Both the position numbers and the translations under genes were made by a program. This document shows, piece by piece, positions 9,497 to 19,611 of a stretch of 64,000 bases of DNA (position 1 is the stretch's first letter; every line of letters starts with the position of its first letter). Below the pieces are notes generated by a model. That model saw nothing but the letters and a program-made list of their open reading frames with translations. It had not been told where the DNA came from and searched no databases. Source of the DNA: CAWFKS01 sp963816435 (GTDB taxonomy: Bacteria; Pseudomonadota; Alphaproteobacteria; Rhizobiales; Rhizobiaceae); the NCBI GenBank assembly GCA_963816435.1, contig CAWFKS010000009.1, forward strand, positions 186,001-250,000, read 5' to 3'.

Positions 9497-10462
9497 CTAC
9501 AGCAACTGGCCGAGGAACTCGTCGATCCCGTGGCCCGGCTTGAATTCGCCGACCCGCTTGATCTCCCATTCCAGCCGGATGCCGGAATTCTCCAGCACCT
9601 TGGCGCGCACGGTTTCGCCCAGATATTCCAGGTCGTAGCCGGTGGCGCTGCCGGTGTTGATCATGAAATTGCAGTGCATCGGCGACATCTGCGCGCCGCC
9701 GATCATCAGCCCGCGGCAGCCGGCCTTGTCGATCTCGGCCCAGGCCGAGGTGCCGGGCGGGTTCTTGAACGTCGATCCGCCGGTCTTTTCGCGGATCGGC
9801 TGCACGGTCTCGCGATGGTGCTGGACGGCATCCATCGCCGCCCGGATCTTCTCGCGGTCTTCGACGAAGCCTTCCATCAGCGCCGAGGTGAAGATCAGGC
9901 CGTCGGGCGCCGACGAATGGCGATAGCTGAAGCCCATCTCGGCGTTCGAGAACACGTGGACCTTGCCGCTGCGGTCGAGCGCGCGGGCCTCGACGACGCG
10001 CTCGCGCGTCTCCACGCCGTTGGCGCCGGCGTTCATCCTCAGCGCCCCGCCGATGCCGCCGGGAATGCCGTGATAGAAGTGAAAGCCTCCGATCCCGGCT
10101 TCGAGCGCAACCGCGGCAACCCGCTTGTCGGGTGCGGCCGCTCCGATGCGCAGTTGCGTCTCCGAAACCGGCTCGACGGAGCCGAACCCCTTGGCCGAAA
10201 GCCGCACCACGACACCGGGAATGCCGCCGTCGCGCACCAGCAGGTTCGAGCCGATGCCGACAACCATCACCGGCACGTCCTGCGGGACGGCCGCGAGGAA
10301 GGCGGCGAGGTCTTCCTCGTCCGCCGGCTGGAACATCAGCTCCGCCGGACCGCCGACGCGGAACCAGGTGACCTTTTCCATCGGAGCATTGGGCGTCAGC
10401 CGCCCCCGCACGCCTGAAAGCGGGCCGGCCAGCCGATCGAGCAGGGCCTGACCGTCGATCAT
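9497..10462 (-). CDS. murB: UDP-N-acetylenolpyruvoylglucosamine reductase MurB
   Basis: FAD-dependent reductase that makes UDP-MurNAc in the cytoplasm. 321 residues. Seen: TWFRVGGPAELMFQP and VGIGSNLLVRDGG (FAD binding), FHFYHGIPGGIGGALRMNAGANG (catalytic core) and GGSTFKNPPG, all expected for the family. The start overlaps the murC stop by 4 bases, indicating translational coupling. The frame is intact. Confidence 0.97.
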   Translation of the reverse strand: MIDGQALLDRLAGPLSGVRGRLTPNAPMEKVTWFRVGGPAELMFQPADEEDLAAFLAAVPQDVPVMVVGIGSNLLVRDGGIPGVVVRLSAKGFGSVEPVSETQLRIGAAAPDKRVAAVALEAGIGGFHFYHGIPGGIGGALRMNAGANGVETRERVVEARALDRSGKVHVFSNAEMGFSYRHSSAPDGLIFTSALMEGFVEDREKIRAAMDAVQHHRETVQPIREKTGGSTFKNPPGTSAWAEIDKAGCRGLMIGGAQMSPMHCNFMINTGSATGYDLEYLGETVRAKVLENSGIRLEWEIKRVGEFKPGHGIDEFLGQLL

Positions 10463-11871
10463 GCAGCCTCCTCACCCCTCGCGAGCTCTTCGGGAAGCGC
10501 ATATGCCCATTGCGTGATGTTGCCGGCGCCGAGGAAGACGACGAAGTCGCCCGGCTTCGCCAGTGCGCGGATCGCCGGCGCGATCGCCTTCTGGTCCGGC
10601 AGGTAGCGCGCGTTGCGGTGGCCGGCGGCGCGGATGCGCTCCACCAGCGCTTCCGATGTCACGCCCTCGATCGGGTCCTCGCCGGCCGTGTAGACCGGCA
10701 GCACCATCACCGCGTCCGCGTCGTTGAAGCACGACGAGAACTCGCCGAACAGGCTGTGGAGGCGCGTGAAGCGGTGCGGCTGCACCACGGCGATGACCTT
10801 CCCTTCGCAGGAGTCGCGCGCGGCCTTGAGCACCGCCTTGATCTCGACCGGGTGGTGTCCGTAGTCGTCGAAGATGTGCGCGCCGTTCCACTCGCCCGTC
10901 GGGGTAAAGCGCCGCTTGACGCCGCCGAACGCCGACAATCCCTTGCGAATGTCGTCGGGCGACAGGCCGAGTTCGTGGGCCACGGCAATGGCGGCGGTTG
11001 CATTCGACACGTTGTGGCGGCCGGGCATCGGCAGGCGCAGGGCATCGATCGAGAGTTTCTCGCCGGTCTTGCGGTCGCGGATGACGACGTCGAACACCGA
11101 CACCGGGCCTTCCATGCGCAAATTGGTGAAGCGCACGTCGGCCTGCGGCGTCTCGCCATAGGTCACGACGCGGCGATCCTCGATGCGGCTGACCAGCGCC
11201 TGCACTTCCGGATGGTCGATACACATCACGCCGAAGCCGTAGAACGGCACGTTTTCCACGAACTGCGCGAAGGCTTCGCGTACCTTCTCGAACGAACCGT
11301 AATGGTCGAGATGTTCCGGGTCGATGTTCGTCACCACCGCGATCTCGGCCGGCAGCTTCAGGAAGGAGCCGTCGCTCTCGTCGGCCTCGACCACCATCCA
11401 CTCGCCCTCGCCCATGCGCGCGTTCGTGCCGTAGGCGTTGATGATGCCGCCGTTGATGACGGTGGGGTCGAGCCCGCCGGCCTCGAGCAGCGTCGCCACC
11501 ATCGAGGTGGTCGTGGTCTTGCCGTGTGTGCCGCCGATGGCGACCGCCTGCCGGAAGCGCATCAGCTCGGCCAGCATCTCGGCGCGGCGCACGATCGGCA
11601 GCAGCTTTTCGCGCGCCGCCATCAGCTCGGGATTGTTCTTCTTGATCGCCGACGACACCACCACGACCTCGGCATTGCCGAGGTTTTCGGCACGATGTCC
11701 GACGAAGCACTCGATGCCCTCGGCGCGCAGGCGCTGCACGTTGGCGTTCTCGGCCTGGTCGGAGCCCTGCACCTGATAGCCGAGATTGTGCAGCACCTCG
11801 GCGATGCCGCTCATGCCTATGCCGCCGATGCCGACGAAATGCACGACGCCGATTGTCTGCGGCATCTTCAT
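10459..11871 (-). CDS. murC: UDP-N-acetylmuramate--L-alanine ligase MurC
   Basis: First Mur ligase: adds L-Ala to UDP-MurNAc with ATP. 470 residues. N-terminal nucleotide-binding motif HFVGIGGIGMSGIAEV, ATP-binding loop GGTHGKTTTTSMVA (about 113-126), metal-site EADESDGSFL, and the C-terminal DDYGHHPVEI motif that is typical of MurC. It overlaps murG by 4 bases at its start and murB by 4 bases at its end. Confidence 0.98.
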   Translation of the reverse strand: MKMPQTIGVVHFVGIGGIGMSGIAEVLHNLGYQVQGSDQAENANVQRLRAEGIECFVGHRAENLGNAEVVVVSSAIKKNNPELMAAREKLLPIVRRAEMLAELMRFRQAVAIGGTHGKTTTTSMVATLLEAGGLDPTVINGGIINAYGTNARMGEGEWMVVEADESDGSFLKLPAEIAVVTNIDPEHLDHYGSFEKVREAFAQFVENVPFYGFGVMCIDHPEVQALVSRIEDRRVVTYGETPQADVRFTNLRMEGPVSVFDVVIRDRKTGEKLSIDALRLPMPGRHNVSNATAAIAVAHELGLSPDDIRKGLSAFGGVKRRFTPTGEWNGAHIFDDYGHHPVEIKAVLKAARDSCEGKVIAVVQPHRFTRLHSLFGEFSSCFNDADAVMVLPVYTAGEDPIEGVTSEALVERIRAAGHRNARYLPDQKAIAPAIRALAKPGDFVVFLGAGNITQWAYALPEELARGEEAA

Positions 11872-12995
11872 GGCCGCGCTCCCTGTCTGAAGTCTGTTAC
11901 GGATTGGCCGGACGCAATAGCCTCTGTGAGATCGGCTAGCAACCTTGCCGCCTGCGGCTTGCCCGTGGCGCGGGCCGCCGCCGCCATCAATGATAGGCGC
12001 TCGGGATCGTCCATGAGGCCGCCGATCAGATGGGCGAGATGCTCCGGCGACAGCGCCGACTGTGCGTGCACCTCGGCTCCGCCAGCTGCGGCCAGCGCCG
12101 CCGCATTGGCGGCCTGGTCGTGATCGAGCGCATAGGGATAAGGGACCAGCAACGCCGGTCTGCCGATGGCGGCGATTTCCGACACCGTCGAGGCGCCGGA
12201 CCTCGACACCACCAGGTGCGCGGCCGCCATGCGGGCGGCCAGATCGTCGAAGAACGGCGAAACCTCGGCATCGACGCCGAGTTCCGCGATCTCGCGTCGT
12301 GCTTCCGCCTCATCTTCGGGTCTTGCCTGCTGCGTCAGCTTCAGCCGCGCCCGCGCGGCATCGGAAAGAAGCGCCAGCGCCGCGGGAACCGCCTGCGAGA
12401 AGAACTGCGCGCCCTGGCTGCCGCCGAAGACGAGCAGGCGAAAATCCTCACCCGGCTTGGAGGCTTCGTAGGGAGTTCTCGCGGCGTCCAGAACGGCCGG
12501 GCGCACCGGGTTGCCGGTGACCACCGTCTTTGCCGCATGTGCGCCGCCGTCGGCTGGGAGGAAGCCACCGGCAATCGCATCGACACGGCCCGCGAGGGCA
12601 CGATTGGCGCGGCCCATGACGGCATTCTGCTCGTGGATGAGAGTCGGGAAGCCCCGGCGGGACGCCGCCCACAGGGGAGGCAGGGTCGGATAGCCGCCGA
12701 ACCCGACGACCGCCTTCGGCTTCAGCCGCGTCATCAGCGCGCCGGCCTGCCGCACGCCGCGCCAGATCGTCCACATGGCGCGCGCCATCGCGACCGGGTT
12801 CCTGGAGCCGAAGGTCGCCGAGGAGACGGTGTGGATGGCCTCGGCGGGAAAGCGCCCGGCATAGCGCTCGGCGCGACCGTCGGTCACGAGGTGGACGCTC
12901 CAGTCGCGCGCGATGAGCTCGTGTGCCAGCGCTTCGGCCGGGAACAGGTGACCGCCGGTGCCCCCGGCGGCAAGCAGGATGACGCCCGCCGCCAT
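11868..12995 (-). CDS. murG: Lipid II synthase MurG
   Basis: Peripheral inner-membrane GT28 glycosyltransferase that adds GlcNAc to lipid I to form lipid II. 375 residues. Seen: the N-terminal glycine loop LAAGGTGGHLFPAEA, the second G-loop LLVFGGSQGAQFFS, and the donor site SRSGASTVSEIAAIGRPALLV. The ATG directly abuts the ftsW stop (no spacer), while the gene's own end overlaps murC by 4 bases. Confidence 0.97.
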   Translation of the reverse strand: MAAGVILLAAGGTGGHLFPAEALAHELIARDWSVHLVTDGRAERYAGRFPAEAIHTVSSATFGSRNPVAMARAMWTIWRGVRQAGALMTRLKPKAVVGFGGYPTLPPLWAASRRGFPTLIHEQNAVMGRANRALAGRVDAIAGGFLPADGGAHAAKTVVTGNPVRPAVLDAARTPYEASKPGEDFRLLVFGGSQGAQFFSQAVPAALALLSDAARARLKLTQQARPEDEAEARREIAELGVDAEVSPFFDDLAARMAAAHLVVSRSGASTVSEIAAIGRPALLVPYPYALDHDQAANAAALAAAGGAEVHAQSALSPEHLAHLIGGLMDDPERLSLMAAAARATGKPQAARLLADLTEAIASGQSVTDFRQGARP

Positions 12996-14147
12996 CTATT
13001 CCGCCGGTACGGACTGGTAGGTTCCGGAATGGCGAAGCTGGGTGCGCTTTTCAGGGTTCTTGCGCGTCAGCGCCAGCACCATTCCCATCGAGATCGCTAT
13101 GGCGAGCAGCGACGAGCCGCCATAGGAGATGAAGGGCAGCGTCATTCCCTTGGCCGGCATGAGCTGCAGATTGACGGCCATGTTGATCACCGACTGGAAG
13201 CCGAACAGGATGACCAGGCCGCCGATCGCGTAGCGCGAGAAATCGTCGGGCTCCTTCTGCGCGGTGCGCAGCCCGCGCAGCACCACGAAGGCGAAGACGG
13301 CGAGGATGAAGAAGCACAGGATGATGCCGAATTCCTCGGCCGCCACGGCGAACACGAAGTCGGTGTGGCTGTCGGGCAGGATGCGCTTGACCGTGCCCTC
13401 GCCCGGTCCCTGCCCCCACCATCCGCCACGGATGATCGCTTCGCGGCCCATGTCGACCTGAAACGTATCGCCCTCGCCGGTGAGGAACCGGTCGACGCGC
13501 TCGGAGACGTGCGGGAAGACCGCGTAGGCGCCGAAGCCGCCGGCGACGCCGACCACCCCCAGAAGAATGATCCATATCCACGACATGCCGGCCATGAAGA
13601 ACATCGCGCCCCAGGTGGCGGTGATCAGCATGGTCTGGCCGACGTCCGGCTGCGCGACCAGCAGCGCCACGACCAGCCCCAGCAGGATCATGGCGAAGAG
13701 GTTGCCCGGAATGTCGGGCTGGCGTGCGTTTTCCGCGAACAGCCACGCACAGATCACGACGAAGGCGGGCTTCATGTATTCGGAAGGCTGCACCGACATG
13801 CCGGCAATGTAGATCCAGCGCCGCGAGCCCTTGACCTCGGCGCCGATGAACAGCGCCACCACCATCATCGCCAGCGCGACTACAAGCATCACCAGCGCCA
13901 GCCGCCTGATGTCGCGCGGGCTGAGGAACGAGATGCCGATCATCACCGCCAGTGCGGGAACGGTGAAGATGATCTGGCGCGTCACGAAATGGAAGCTGTC
14001 GAGGCCGATGCGCTCCGCCACCGCGGGGCTCGCCGCGAACGACAGCACGATGCCCAGCCCCATGAGGATGAGGAAGGCAGACAGGAACCATCGGTCGACG
14101 GTCCACCACCAGTTGGCCACAGGGCCACGATCGAGGCGACTAACCAT
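12996..14147 (-). CDS. ftsW: Septal peptidoglycan glycosyltransferase FtsW
   Basis: SEDS-family polytopic membrane protein polymerising lipid II at the septum with FtsI. 383 residues with about ten hydrophobic helices. Seen: the family motif AEEFGIILCF, PFISYGGSSLLA near the C-terminus and the QPDVGQTMLI segment. Start ATG shares its A with the TGA stop of murD. The neighbours murD and murG fit the usual order. Confidence 0.97.
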   Translation of the reverse strand: MVSRLDRGPVANWWWTVDRWFLSAFLILMGLGIVLSFAASPAVAERIGLDSFHFVTRQIIFTVPALAVMIGISFLSPRDIRRLALVMLVVALAMMVVALFIGAEVKGSRRWIYIAGMSVQPSEYMKPAFVVICAWLFAENARQPDIPGNLFAMILLGLVVALLVAQPDVGQTMLITATWGAMFFMAGMSWIWIILLGVVGVAGGFGAYAVFPHVSERVDRFLTGEGDTFQVDMGREAIIRGGWWGQGPGEGTVKRILPDSHTDFVFAVAAEEFGIILCFFILAVFAFVVLRGLRTAQKEPDDFSRYAIGGLVILFGFQSVINMAVNLQLMPAKGMTLPFISYGGSSLLAIAISMGMVLALTRKNPEKRTQLRHSGTYQSVPAE

Positions 14148-15547
14148 CAGCTATGCCCTCCAATTGGCTCGACGCCGTCAAGCGCCAGCACGGCGGTCCG
14201 GAACGCGTCGCCCCTGACCTCGAAATTCCTGAACTGGTCGAAGCTCGCGCAGGCCGGTGATAGCAGCACGACGCTTTCGCGGGACTGGTCGGCCGCCGCG
14301 TCGCGCGCCGCGCGTTCCACCGCCGCGTCCAGCGTGCCCGCGATCTCGTAGGCGACGTCGTCGCCAAGCGTGGCGGCGAAGGCAGGTGCTGCCTCGCCGA
14401 TCAGATAGGCCCGGGCGACGCGCGAAAAGAGCCCCCGCAGAGGCGCGATGCCGCCCTCCTTGGGCAGCCCGCCGGCGATCCAGTAGATGTGCTCGAAGCT
14501 CGACAGCGCCGGTGCCGCGGCATCGGCATTCGTAGCCTTGGAATCGTTGACGAACAGGACGCGCCCCTTGCGGCCCACCTGCTCCATGCGGTGCGCGAGA
14601 CCGGGGAAGGAAGACAGTCCGGCTTGAATCTCGTCGGCCGACAGCCCGACCGTCAGGCAGGCGGCTGCTGCCGCCAGCGCGTTCTGGGCATTGTGTGCGC
14701 CCCGCAAAGAGCCGACGCCATCGAGCGAGGCGATGCGCTCGGACTTTCCGCCGCAGGCCCGGAAGAGCACCGTGCCGTCCGCATAGAGCCCGTCGGCAAG
14801 CGCCAGCCGCTTGGAAATCCGCACGACCCGCTTTCCGGTGCGCTCCAGCCGCTCGGCGATTGCTGCCGAGTGCGGATCGTCGACGCCGACGATCGCCGTC
14901 TCGGCGCCGGCGACGAGCCGTTCCTTGACCTCGGCGTAGTGCTGCATGGTGCCGTGGCGATCGAGATGATCGGGGCTGAGATTGAGCAGGATGCCCGCGC
15001 TCGGGTCGATCGAGGGCGCCAGGTCGATCTGGTAGGAGGAGCACTCGACGACGTAGTGCCGTTTCGCCGCCGGCTCGTCGAGAGACATCACCGGCCTGCC
15101 GATATTGCCGCCCATCTGGCTGTCGCGACCGGCGGCCGCCAGCATGTGGGCGATCAGCGCCGTCGTGGTCGACTTGCCGTTGGTGCCGGTGATCGCGATG
15201 AACGGCGCCTCGGGCGCGGTGGCGCGGCGCTGCCGCACGAAGAGCTCGATGTCGCCGATCACTTCCACCTGGGCGGCGCGCGCCAGTTCGACCGACCAGT
15301 GCGGCTTCGGATGCGTCAGCGGCACGCCCGGCGACAGCACGAAGGAGGAAAACCCGCTCCAGTCCGCCTGGTGCAGGTCGGCGACCGGGATCTCGGCGTC
15401 CTCCGCCTTGCGCACGCTTTGCGGATTGTCATCCCACGCGGAGACTTCCGCACCGCCCGCCAGCAGCGCGTGCGCGGTCGCCATGCCCGACCCGCCGAGG
15501 CCGAACAGCGCTACCTTCTTTCCCGCAAAAGTGGTGGCAGGGATCAT
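14147..15547 (-). CDS. murD: UDP-N-acetylmuramoylalanine--D-glutamate ligase MurD
   Basis: Adds D-Glu to UDP-MurNAc-L-Ala in the cytoplasm. 466 residues. Seen: N-terminal VALFGLGGSGMATAHALL, ATP loop ITGTNGKSTTTALIAHML, LNLSPDHLDRHGTM, the carbamylated-lysine region VNDSKATNADA and the C-terminal LLSPACASFDQF motif. It ends one base inside ftsW and starts 4 bases after mraY ends. Confidence 0.98.
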   Translation of the reverse strand: MIPATTFAGKKVALFGLGGSGMATAHALLAGGAEVSAWDDNPQSVRKAEDAEIPVADLHQADWSGFSSFVLSPGVPLTHPKPHWSVELARAAQVEVIGDIELFVRQRRATAPEAPFIAITGTNGKSTTTALIAHMLAAAGRDSQMGGNIGRPVMSLDEPAAKRHYVVECSSYQIDLAPSIDPSAGILLNLSPDHLDRHGTMQHYAEVKERLVAGAETAIVGVDDPHSAAIAERLERTGKRVVRISKRLALADGLYADGTVLFRACGGKSERIASLDGVGSLRGAHNAQNALAAAAACLTVGLSADEIQAGLSSFPGLAHRMEQVGRKGRVLFVNDSKATNADAAAPALSSFEHIYWIAGGLPKEGGIAPLRGLFSRVARAYLIGEAAPAFAATLGDDVAYEIAGTLDAAVERAARDAAADQSRESVVLLSPACASFDQFRNFEVRGDAFRTAVLALDGVEPIGGHS

Positions 15548-15551
15548 GCGC

Positions 15552-16634
15552 CTACCTGAGCTTCAGGGTCGACAGCCCGATCAGCGCCAGCACCACGGAA
15601 ATGATCCAGAAGCGGATGACGATCTGGCTCTCGGTCCAGCCGAGCTTCTCGAAATGGTGGTGGATCGGCGCCATCAGAAACACGCGCTTGCCCGTAAGCT
15701 TGAACACGCTGACCTGAATGATGACCGACAGCATCTCGACGACGAACAGTCCGCCGACGATGGCGAGCACGATCTCGTGCTTGGCGGCGACCGCGACGGT
15801 GCCGATCAGGCCGCCGAGCGCCAGGGAGCCCGTGTCGCCCATGAAGATGGCGGCCGGCGGCGCGTTGAACCAGAGGAAGCCGAGACCCGCACCGATGACC
15901 GCGCCAAGGATGACGGCCAGTTCGCCGGTGCCGGGCACGAAATGGATCTGCAGGTAGTCGGCGAACACCGCGTTGCCCGACAGGTAGGCGATCAGGCCGA
16001 AGGCGGCTGCCGCCACCATCACCGGCACGATGGCCAGGCCGTCGAGCCCGTCGGTGAAGTTCACGGAATTGCCGGCGCCGACTATGACGAAGGCGCCGAA
16101 CGGAATGAAGAACCAGCCGAGGTTGAGCAGCAGGTCCTTCACGAACGGGAATGTCAGCGAGGAGGAGAACGGCGGCTGGCCGGCGTTCATGATCATCCAC
16201 GCGGCGATGCCGGCGATGATGAATTCGCCGAGCAGCCGCACCCTGCCCGAAACGCCGAGATGGGATTGCTTGGTGACCTTCAGGTAGTCGTCGTAGAAGC
16301 CGATCGCCCCGAACGAGACCGTCACCAGCAGCACCGTCCAGACATAGACGCTGCCCAGATTGCCCCACAGCAGCGACGACCCGATGATGCCTGACAGGAT
16401 CATCAGCCCCCCCATGGTGGGCGTTCCGGCCTTCTTGAAATGCGTCTGCGGCCCGTCGGCGCGGATCGGCTGGCCCCGGCCCTGCCGGATGCGCAACGAA
16501 TTGATGATGCGCGGCCCGAACAGGAAGACGATGAAGGCCGACGTGATCAGCGCTCCGCCGGTCCGGAAGGTGATGTAGCGAAAGACGTTGAAGACGCTGA
16601 TGTCGTCGGCGAAATCAACCAGCAGCATGAACAT
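15552..16634 (-). CDS. mraY: Phospho-N-acetylmuramoyl-pentapeptide-transferase MraY
   Basis: Integral membrane enzyme that forms lipid I from UDP-MurNAc-pentapeptide and undecaprenyl phosphate. 360 residues with about ten transmembrane helices. Seen: the KKAGTPTMGG motif, the catalytic aspartates in FYDDYLKVT and NFTDGLDGLA, FMGDTGSLALGG, and the signature MAPIHHHFEKLG. It starts 34 bases after the murF stop. Confidence 0.98.
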   Translation of the reverse strand: MFMLLVDFADDISVFNVFRYITFRTGGALITSAFIVFLFGPRIINSLRIRQGRGQPIRADGPQTHFKKAGTPTMGGLMILSGIIGSSLLWGNLGSVYVWTVLLVTVSFGAIGFYDDYLKVTKQSHLGVSGRVRLLGEFIIAGIAAWMIMNAGQPPFSSSLTFPFVKDLLLNLGWFFIPFGAFVIVGAGNSVNFTDGLDGLAIVPVMVAAAAFGLIAYLSGNAVFADYLQIHFVPGTGELAVILGAVIGAGLGFLWFNAPPAAIFMGDTGSLALGGLIGTVAVAAKHEIVLAIVGGLFVVEMLSVIIQVSVFKLTGKRVFLMAPIHHHFEKLGWTESQIVIRFWIISVVLALIGLSTLKLR

Positions 16635-16668
16635 GGGCAGGTCCCCCGACCTAGGCGTCCTTCACGTC

Positions 16669-18109
16669 TCAGCGCACCGGCTGCGGCGAAGCCTCTGCCG
16701 CGGCCGGATAGCGTTCGACGAGCGCATCGACGATCTTGGAAAAGCCGATGCCGTTTGATGATTTGACCATGACGACGTCTCCGGGCCGCACTGCTTCCAG
16801 CACCAGCTTGCGGAGGTCGTCGGCGTGTTCGCCGGTACTCGGTACGGAAGTCGCACGGCAGCGTGTCGGCCAGCACCTTCATCTCGCGTCCGGCGAGAAA
16901 CACCATGTCCGTGTTCGTCTCGCCGATCGTTTCGGCGAGCGCGCCGTGCAGCTTTGCCGAATGGCTGCCGAGTTCCAGCATGTCGCCCAACACGGCAATG
17001 CGCCTGCCCCGGCCCTCCACGGGCGTCGAATCCAGAACCTGCAGCGCAGCCTTCATGGAGGCCGGATTGGCGTTGTAGCTCTCGTCGATCAGCGTGATCG
17101 CCCCGCCAGGGTGATCGAGAACGATGCGCCGGCCGCGCCCCTTGCCGGCCTCGATGTCGGACAGCGACAGCGCCACCCGGGCAATGTCTGCGCCGGCGAG
17201 GACGGCGACGCCGAGAATGGCGAGCGCGTTCTGCACCATGTGTCGCCCGGGCGCGCCGATCTTGGCGACGAGTTCCTGTCCGTCGAGCGTGGCGGTGAAG
17301 GTGGAGTGGTCGGCGTGCAGCTTGCACCTGACCAGCCGGAAATGGGCGCGGGCGTTTTCGCCGAAACCCCAGACATGCTCCACGCCGACGGCCTTGGCCT
17401 GCTTGCTCAGCGTGCGCCAGTGCGCGTCGTCCCGGTTGATCAGCGCGTGACCGCCCGGCACCACGCCTTCGAATATCTCCGCCTTGGCCTTGGCGATCTC
17501 CACGATCGAGCGGAAATGGCCGAGATGAGCGGCCGCGATCAGCGTCACGACGGCGATATGCGGGCGCACCATCTTGACCAGCGGGCGGATTTCGCCGGCA
17601 TGGTTCATGCCGATCTCGAAGATCGCGTAATCGCTGTCCTGCGGCATGCGCGCCAGCGACAGCGGCACGCCCCAGTGATTGTTGAACGATTTGTCGGAGG
17701 CGTGGACCTTGCCGACCGCCGACAATGCGTGGCGCAGCCCTTCCTTGGTCGTGGTCTTGCCCGCCGATCCGGTGACGGCGATCACCTGCGCCTTGCTGCG
17801 CGCCCGGGCGGCGATGCCTGTCATCTCGAGCGCGCGAAGCACGTCGGGCACCACGATCATCGGCACGTGGACGCGGCCGAGCGACGGCAAGCGCCCCTCC
17901 GAGACGACCAGCAGTCCGGCACCGGCGGCCATCGCAGCGGTGGCGAAGTCATGTCCGTCGAAGCGCTCGCCGGCGATGGCGAAGAAGGCCTCGCCCTTAT
18001 GGAGCGTGCGGCTGTCGATCGAGATGCCGGTGACGCCCTCCGGCATGTCGCCGAGCGGACGCCCTCCGGTGGCGTCGATCAGGTCCTGTGAAGTCCACAG
18101 AAGGCTCAT
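16669..18109 (-). CDS. murF: UDP-MurNAc-tripeptide--D-Ala-D-Ala ligase MurF (one apparent frameshift)
   Basis: Completes the cytoplasmic peptidoglycan precursor by adding D-Ala-D-Ala. Seen: ATP loop AVTGSAGKTTTKEGL, DKSFNNHWGVPLSLA, FEIGMNHAGEI, LIDESYNANPASMKAAL and AVLGDMLELG, all MurF hallmarks. The frame breaks at 16831-16836. Dropping one base gives a continuation (EYGEHADDLRKLV) ending in a TGA at 16669, a normal C-terminus. Length 1441 = 3x480+1 fits one extra base and 479 residues. Uncorrected, the frame runs on into mraY to 16547. Start overlaps murE by 4 bases. Confidence 0.93.
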
Positions 18110-19560
18110 GCGGCGGCACCTTCGAGCGCGCGGCGGGCTTCCTGCCTGTCGGAGAACGGCAGCGTCGTGTCGCCGACGGTCTGCCCCTCCTCGTGCCCCT
18201 TGCCGGCGATGATCAGCGTGTCGCCCGGCTTCAGCATGGAAACCGCCGAGCCGATTGCCTCGCGGCGGTCGCCGATCTCGATGGCGCCGGGCGCGGCGGC
18301 AAGGATGGCGGCGCGGATTTCGGCCGGCTGTTCGCTGCGTGGATTGTCGTCGGTGACGATGGCGACATCGGCAAGCCGCGACGCGATCTCGCCCATGATC
18401 GGCCGCTTGCCCCTGTCGCGGTCGCCGCCGCAGCCGAACACCACGATGACGCGGCCGGTGGTGAAGGGCCTGACCGATGTCAGCACGTTCTCCAGCGCTT
18501 CCGGCTTGTGTGCATAGTCGACATAGACCGGCGCGCCGTTGCCGGCAGTGCCGACCAGTTCGAGCCGGCCTGACGCGCCCTTCAGGTGGTGCAGGGCGTC
18601 GAGCGCATCGGCCGGCGCCATGCCGGTGACGATCGCCAGGCCTGCGGCGACCAACGCGTTCGAGATCTGGAAGTCACCGGCCAGAGGCAGCACGATCTCG
18701 AAGATCTCGCCACCCGCCTCGATCTCGGCGCGCTGGCGAAACCGCTCGTGCTCGGCCCGCTTCAGGCACAGCAGGTCGCCTTGGCGGCCGACGAGGTGAA
18801 CCTTGCATCCAGCCTTGCGTGCGGCCTCGGCGGTCGGTTCCGACCATTTGTCGTCGGAGAATATCACCGCCGGCGCGCCCTTCGGCAGCAGCTCCGTGAA
18901 CAGCCTGAGCTTGGCGCGATGATAGTCCTCGACCGTCGGGTGGTAGTCCATGTGATCGCGGCCGAGATTGGTGAAGGCGCCGGCCGAAAGCCGCACCCCG
19001 TCAAGCCGGTGCTGGTCGAGCCCGTGGCTGGAAGCCTCCATCGCGCCGTGCGTCACACCTTCACGCGCCAGTTCGTCGAGCAGGCGGTGCAGCACGACGG
19101 GGTCCGGCGTCGTCAGGGAGCCGTATTCCTCGCGGCCGGGCGCGGTGATGCCTGTCGTGCCGATGGACGCCGCCGCGAACCCGGCATGTTCCCAGATCTG
19201 GCGTGTGAACGAGGCGACGGAGGTCTTGCCGCTGGTCCCCGTGACCGCGACCATCGTCTCCGGCTGGCGCGGAAAGAAGAGCGCAGCCGATCGCGCCAGC
19301 GCGGTGCGCGGCTCGTCCACCTCGATCAGCGCAACGCCGGGGTCGGACGAAACCACGCCCCGCTTCGCCACCACGACCGAAGCACCTCGGCGCACAGCGT
19401 CCCCCACGAAGGCCGCACCGTCGGCCTTGTTGCCGGGGATGGCGAAGAAGACGAAGCCGGGCCCGATGGCGCGCGAATCCGATGAAATACCGGCGACCGC
19501 GATTTCCCCGGCGTCTTGCCTCTCGATGGGCAGTATCCCGGAAAGATCAGACAGTTTCAT
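18106..19560 (-). CDS. murE: UDP-MurNAc-L-Ala-D-Glu--2,6-diaminopimelate ligase MurE
   Basis: Adds meso-diaminopimelate to the stem peptide. 484 residues. Seen: SSDSRAIGPGFVFFAIPG at the N-terminus, ATP loop AVTGTSGKTSVASF, EASSHGLDQHRLDGV, the carbamylated-lysine region, and DNPRSEQP, the motif that selects meso-DAP over lysine. The gene lies 51 bases downstream of ftsI, the largest gap in the mur block, so some internal initiation is possible. Confidence 0.98.
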   Translation of the reverse strand: MKLSDLSGILPIERQDAGEIAVAGISSDSRAIGPGFVFFAIPGNKADGAAFVGDAVRRGASVVVAKRGVVSSDPGVALIEVDEPRTALARSAALFFPRQPETMVAVTGTSGKTSVASFTRQIWEHAGFAAASIGTTGITAPGREEYGSLTTPDPVVLHRLLDELAREGVTHGAMEASSHGLDQHRLDGVRLSAGAFTNLGRDHMDYHPTVEDYHRAKLRLFTELLPKGAPAVIFSDDKWSEPTAEAARKAGCKVHLVGRQGDLLCLKRAEHERFRQRAEIEAGGEIFEIVLPLAGDFQISNALVAAGLAIVTGMAPADALDALHHLKGASGRLELVGTAGNGAPVYVDYAHKPEALENVLTSVRPFTTGRVIVVFGCGGDRDRGKRPIMGEIASRLADVAIVTDDNPRSEQPAEIRAAILAAAPGAIEIGDRREAIGSAVSMLKPGDTLIIAGKGHEEGQTVGDTTLPFSDRQEARRALEGAAA

Positions 19561-19611
19561 CGAATTCCAATCGTCAAGAACGCAGGGCCTCCGCTTGCGG
19601 CGGGAGAATCA

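Noticed and set aside
12030..14351. 773-codon plus-strand open frame across murG and ftsW
   Set aside because: Antisense shadow of two conserved cell-wall genes; composition is low-complexity with no domain.
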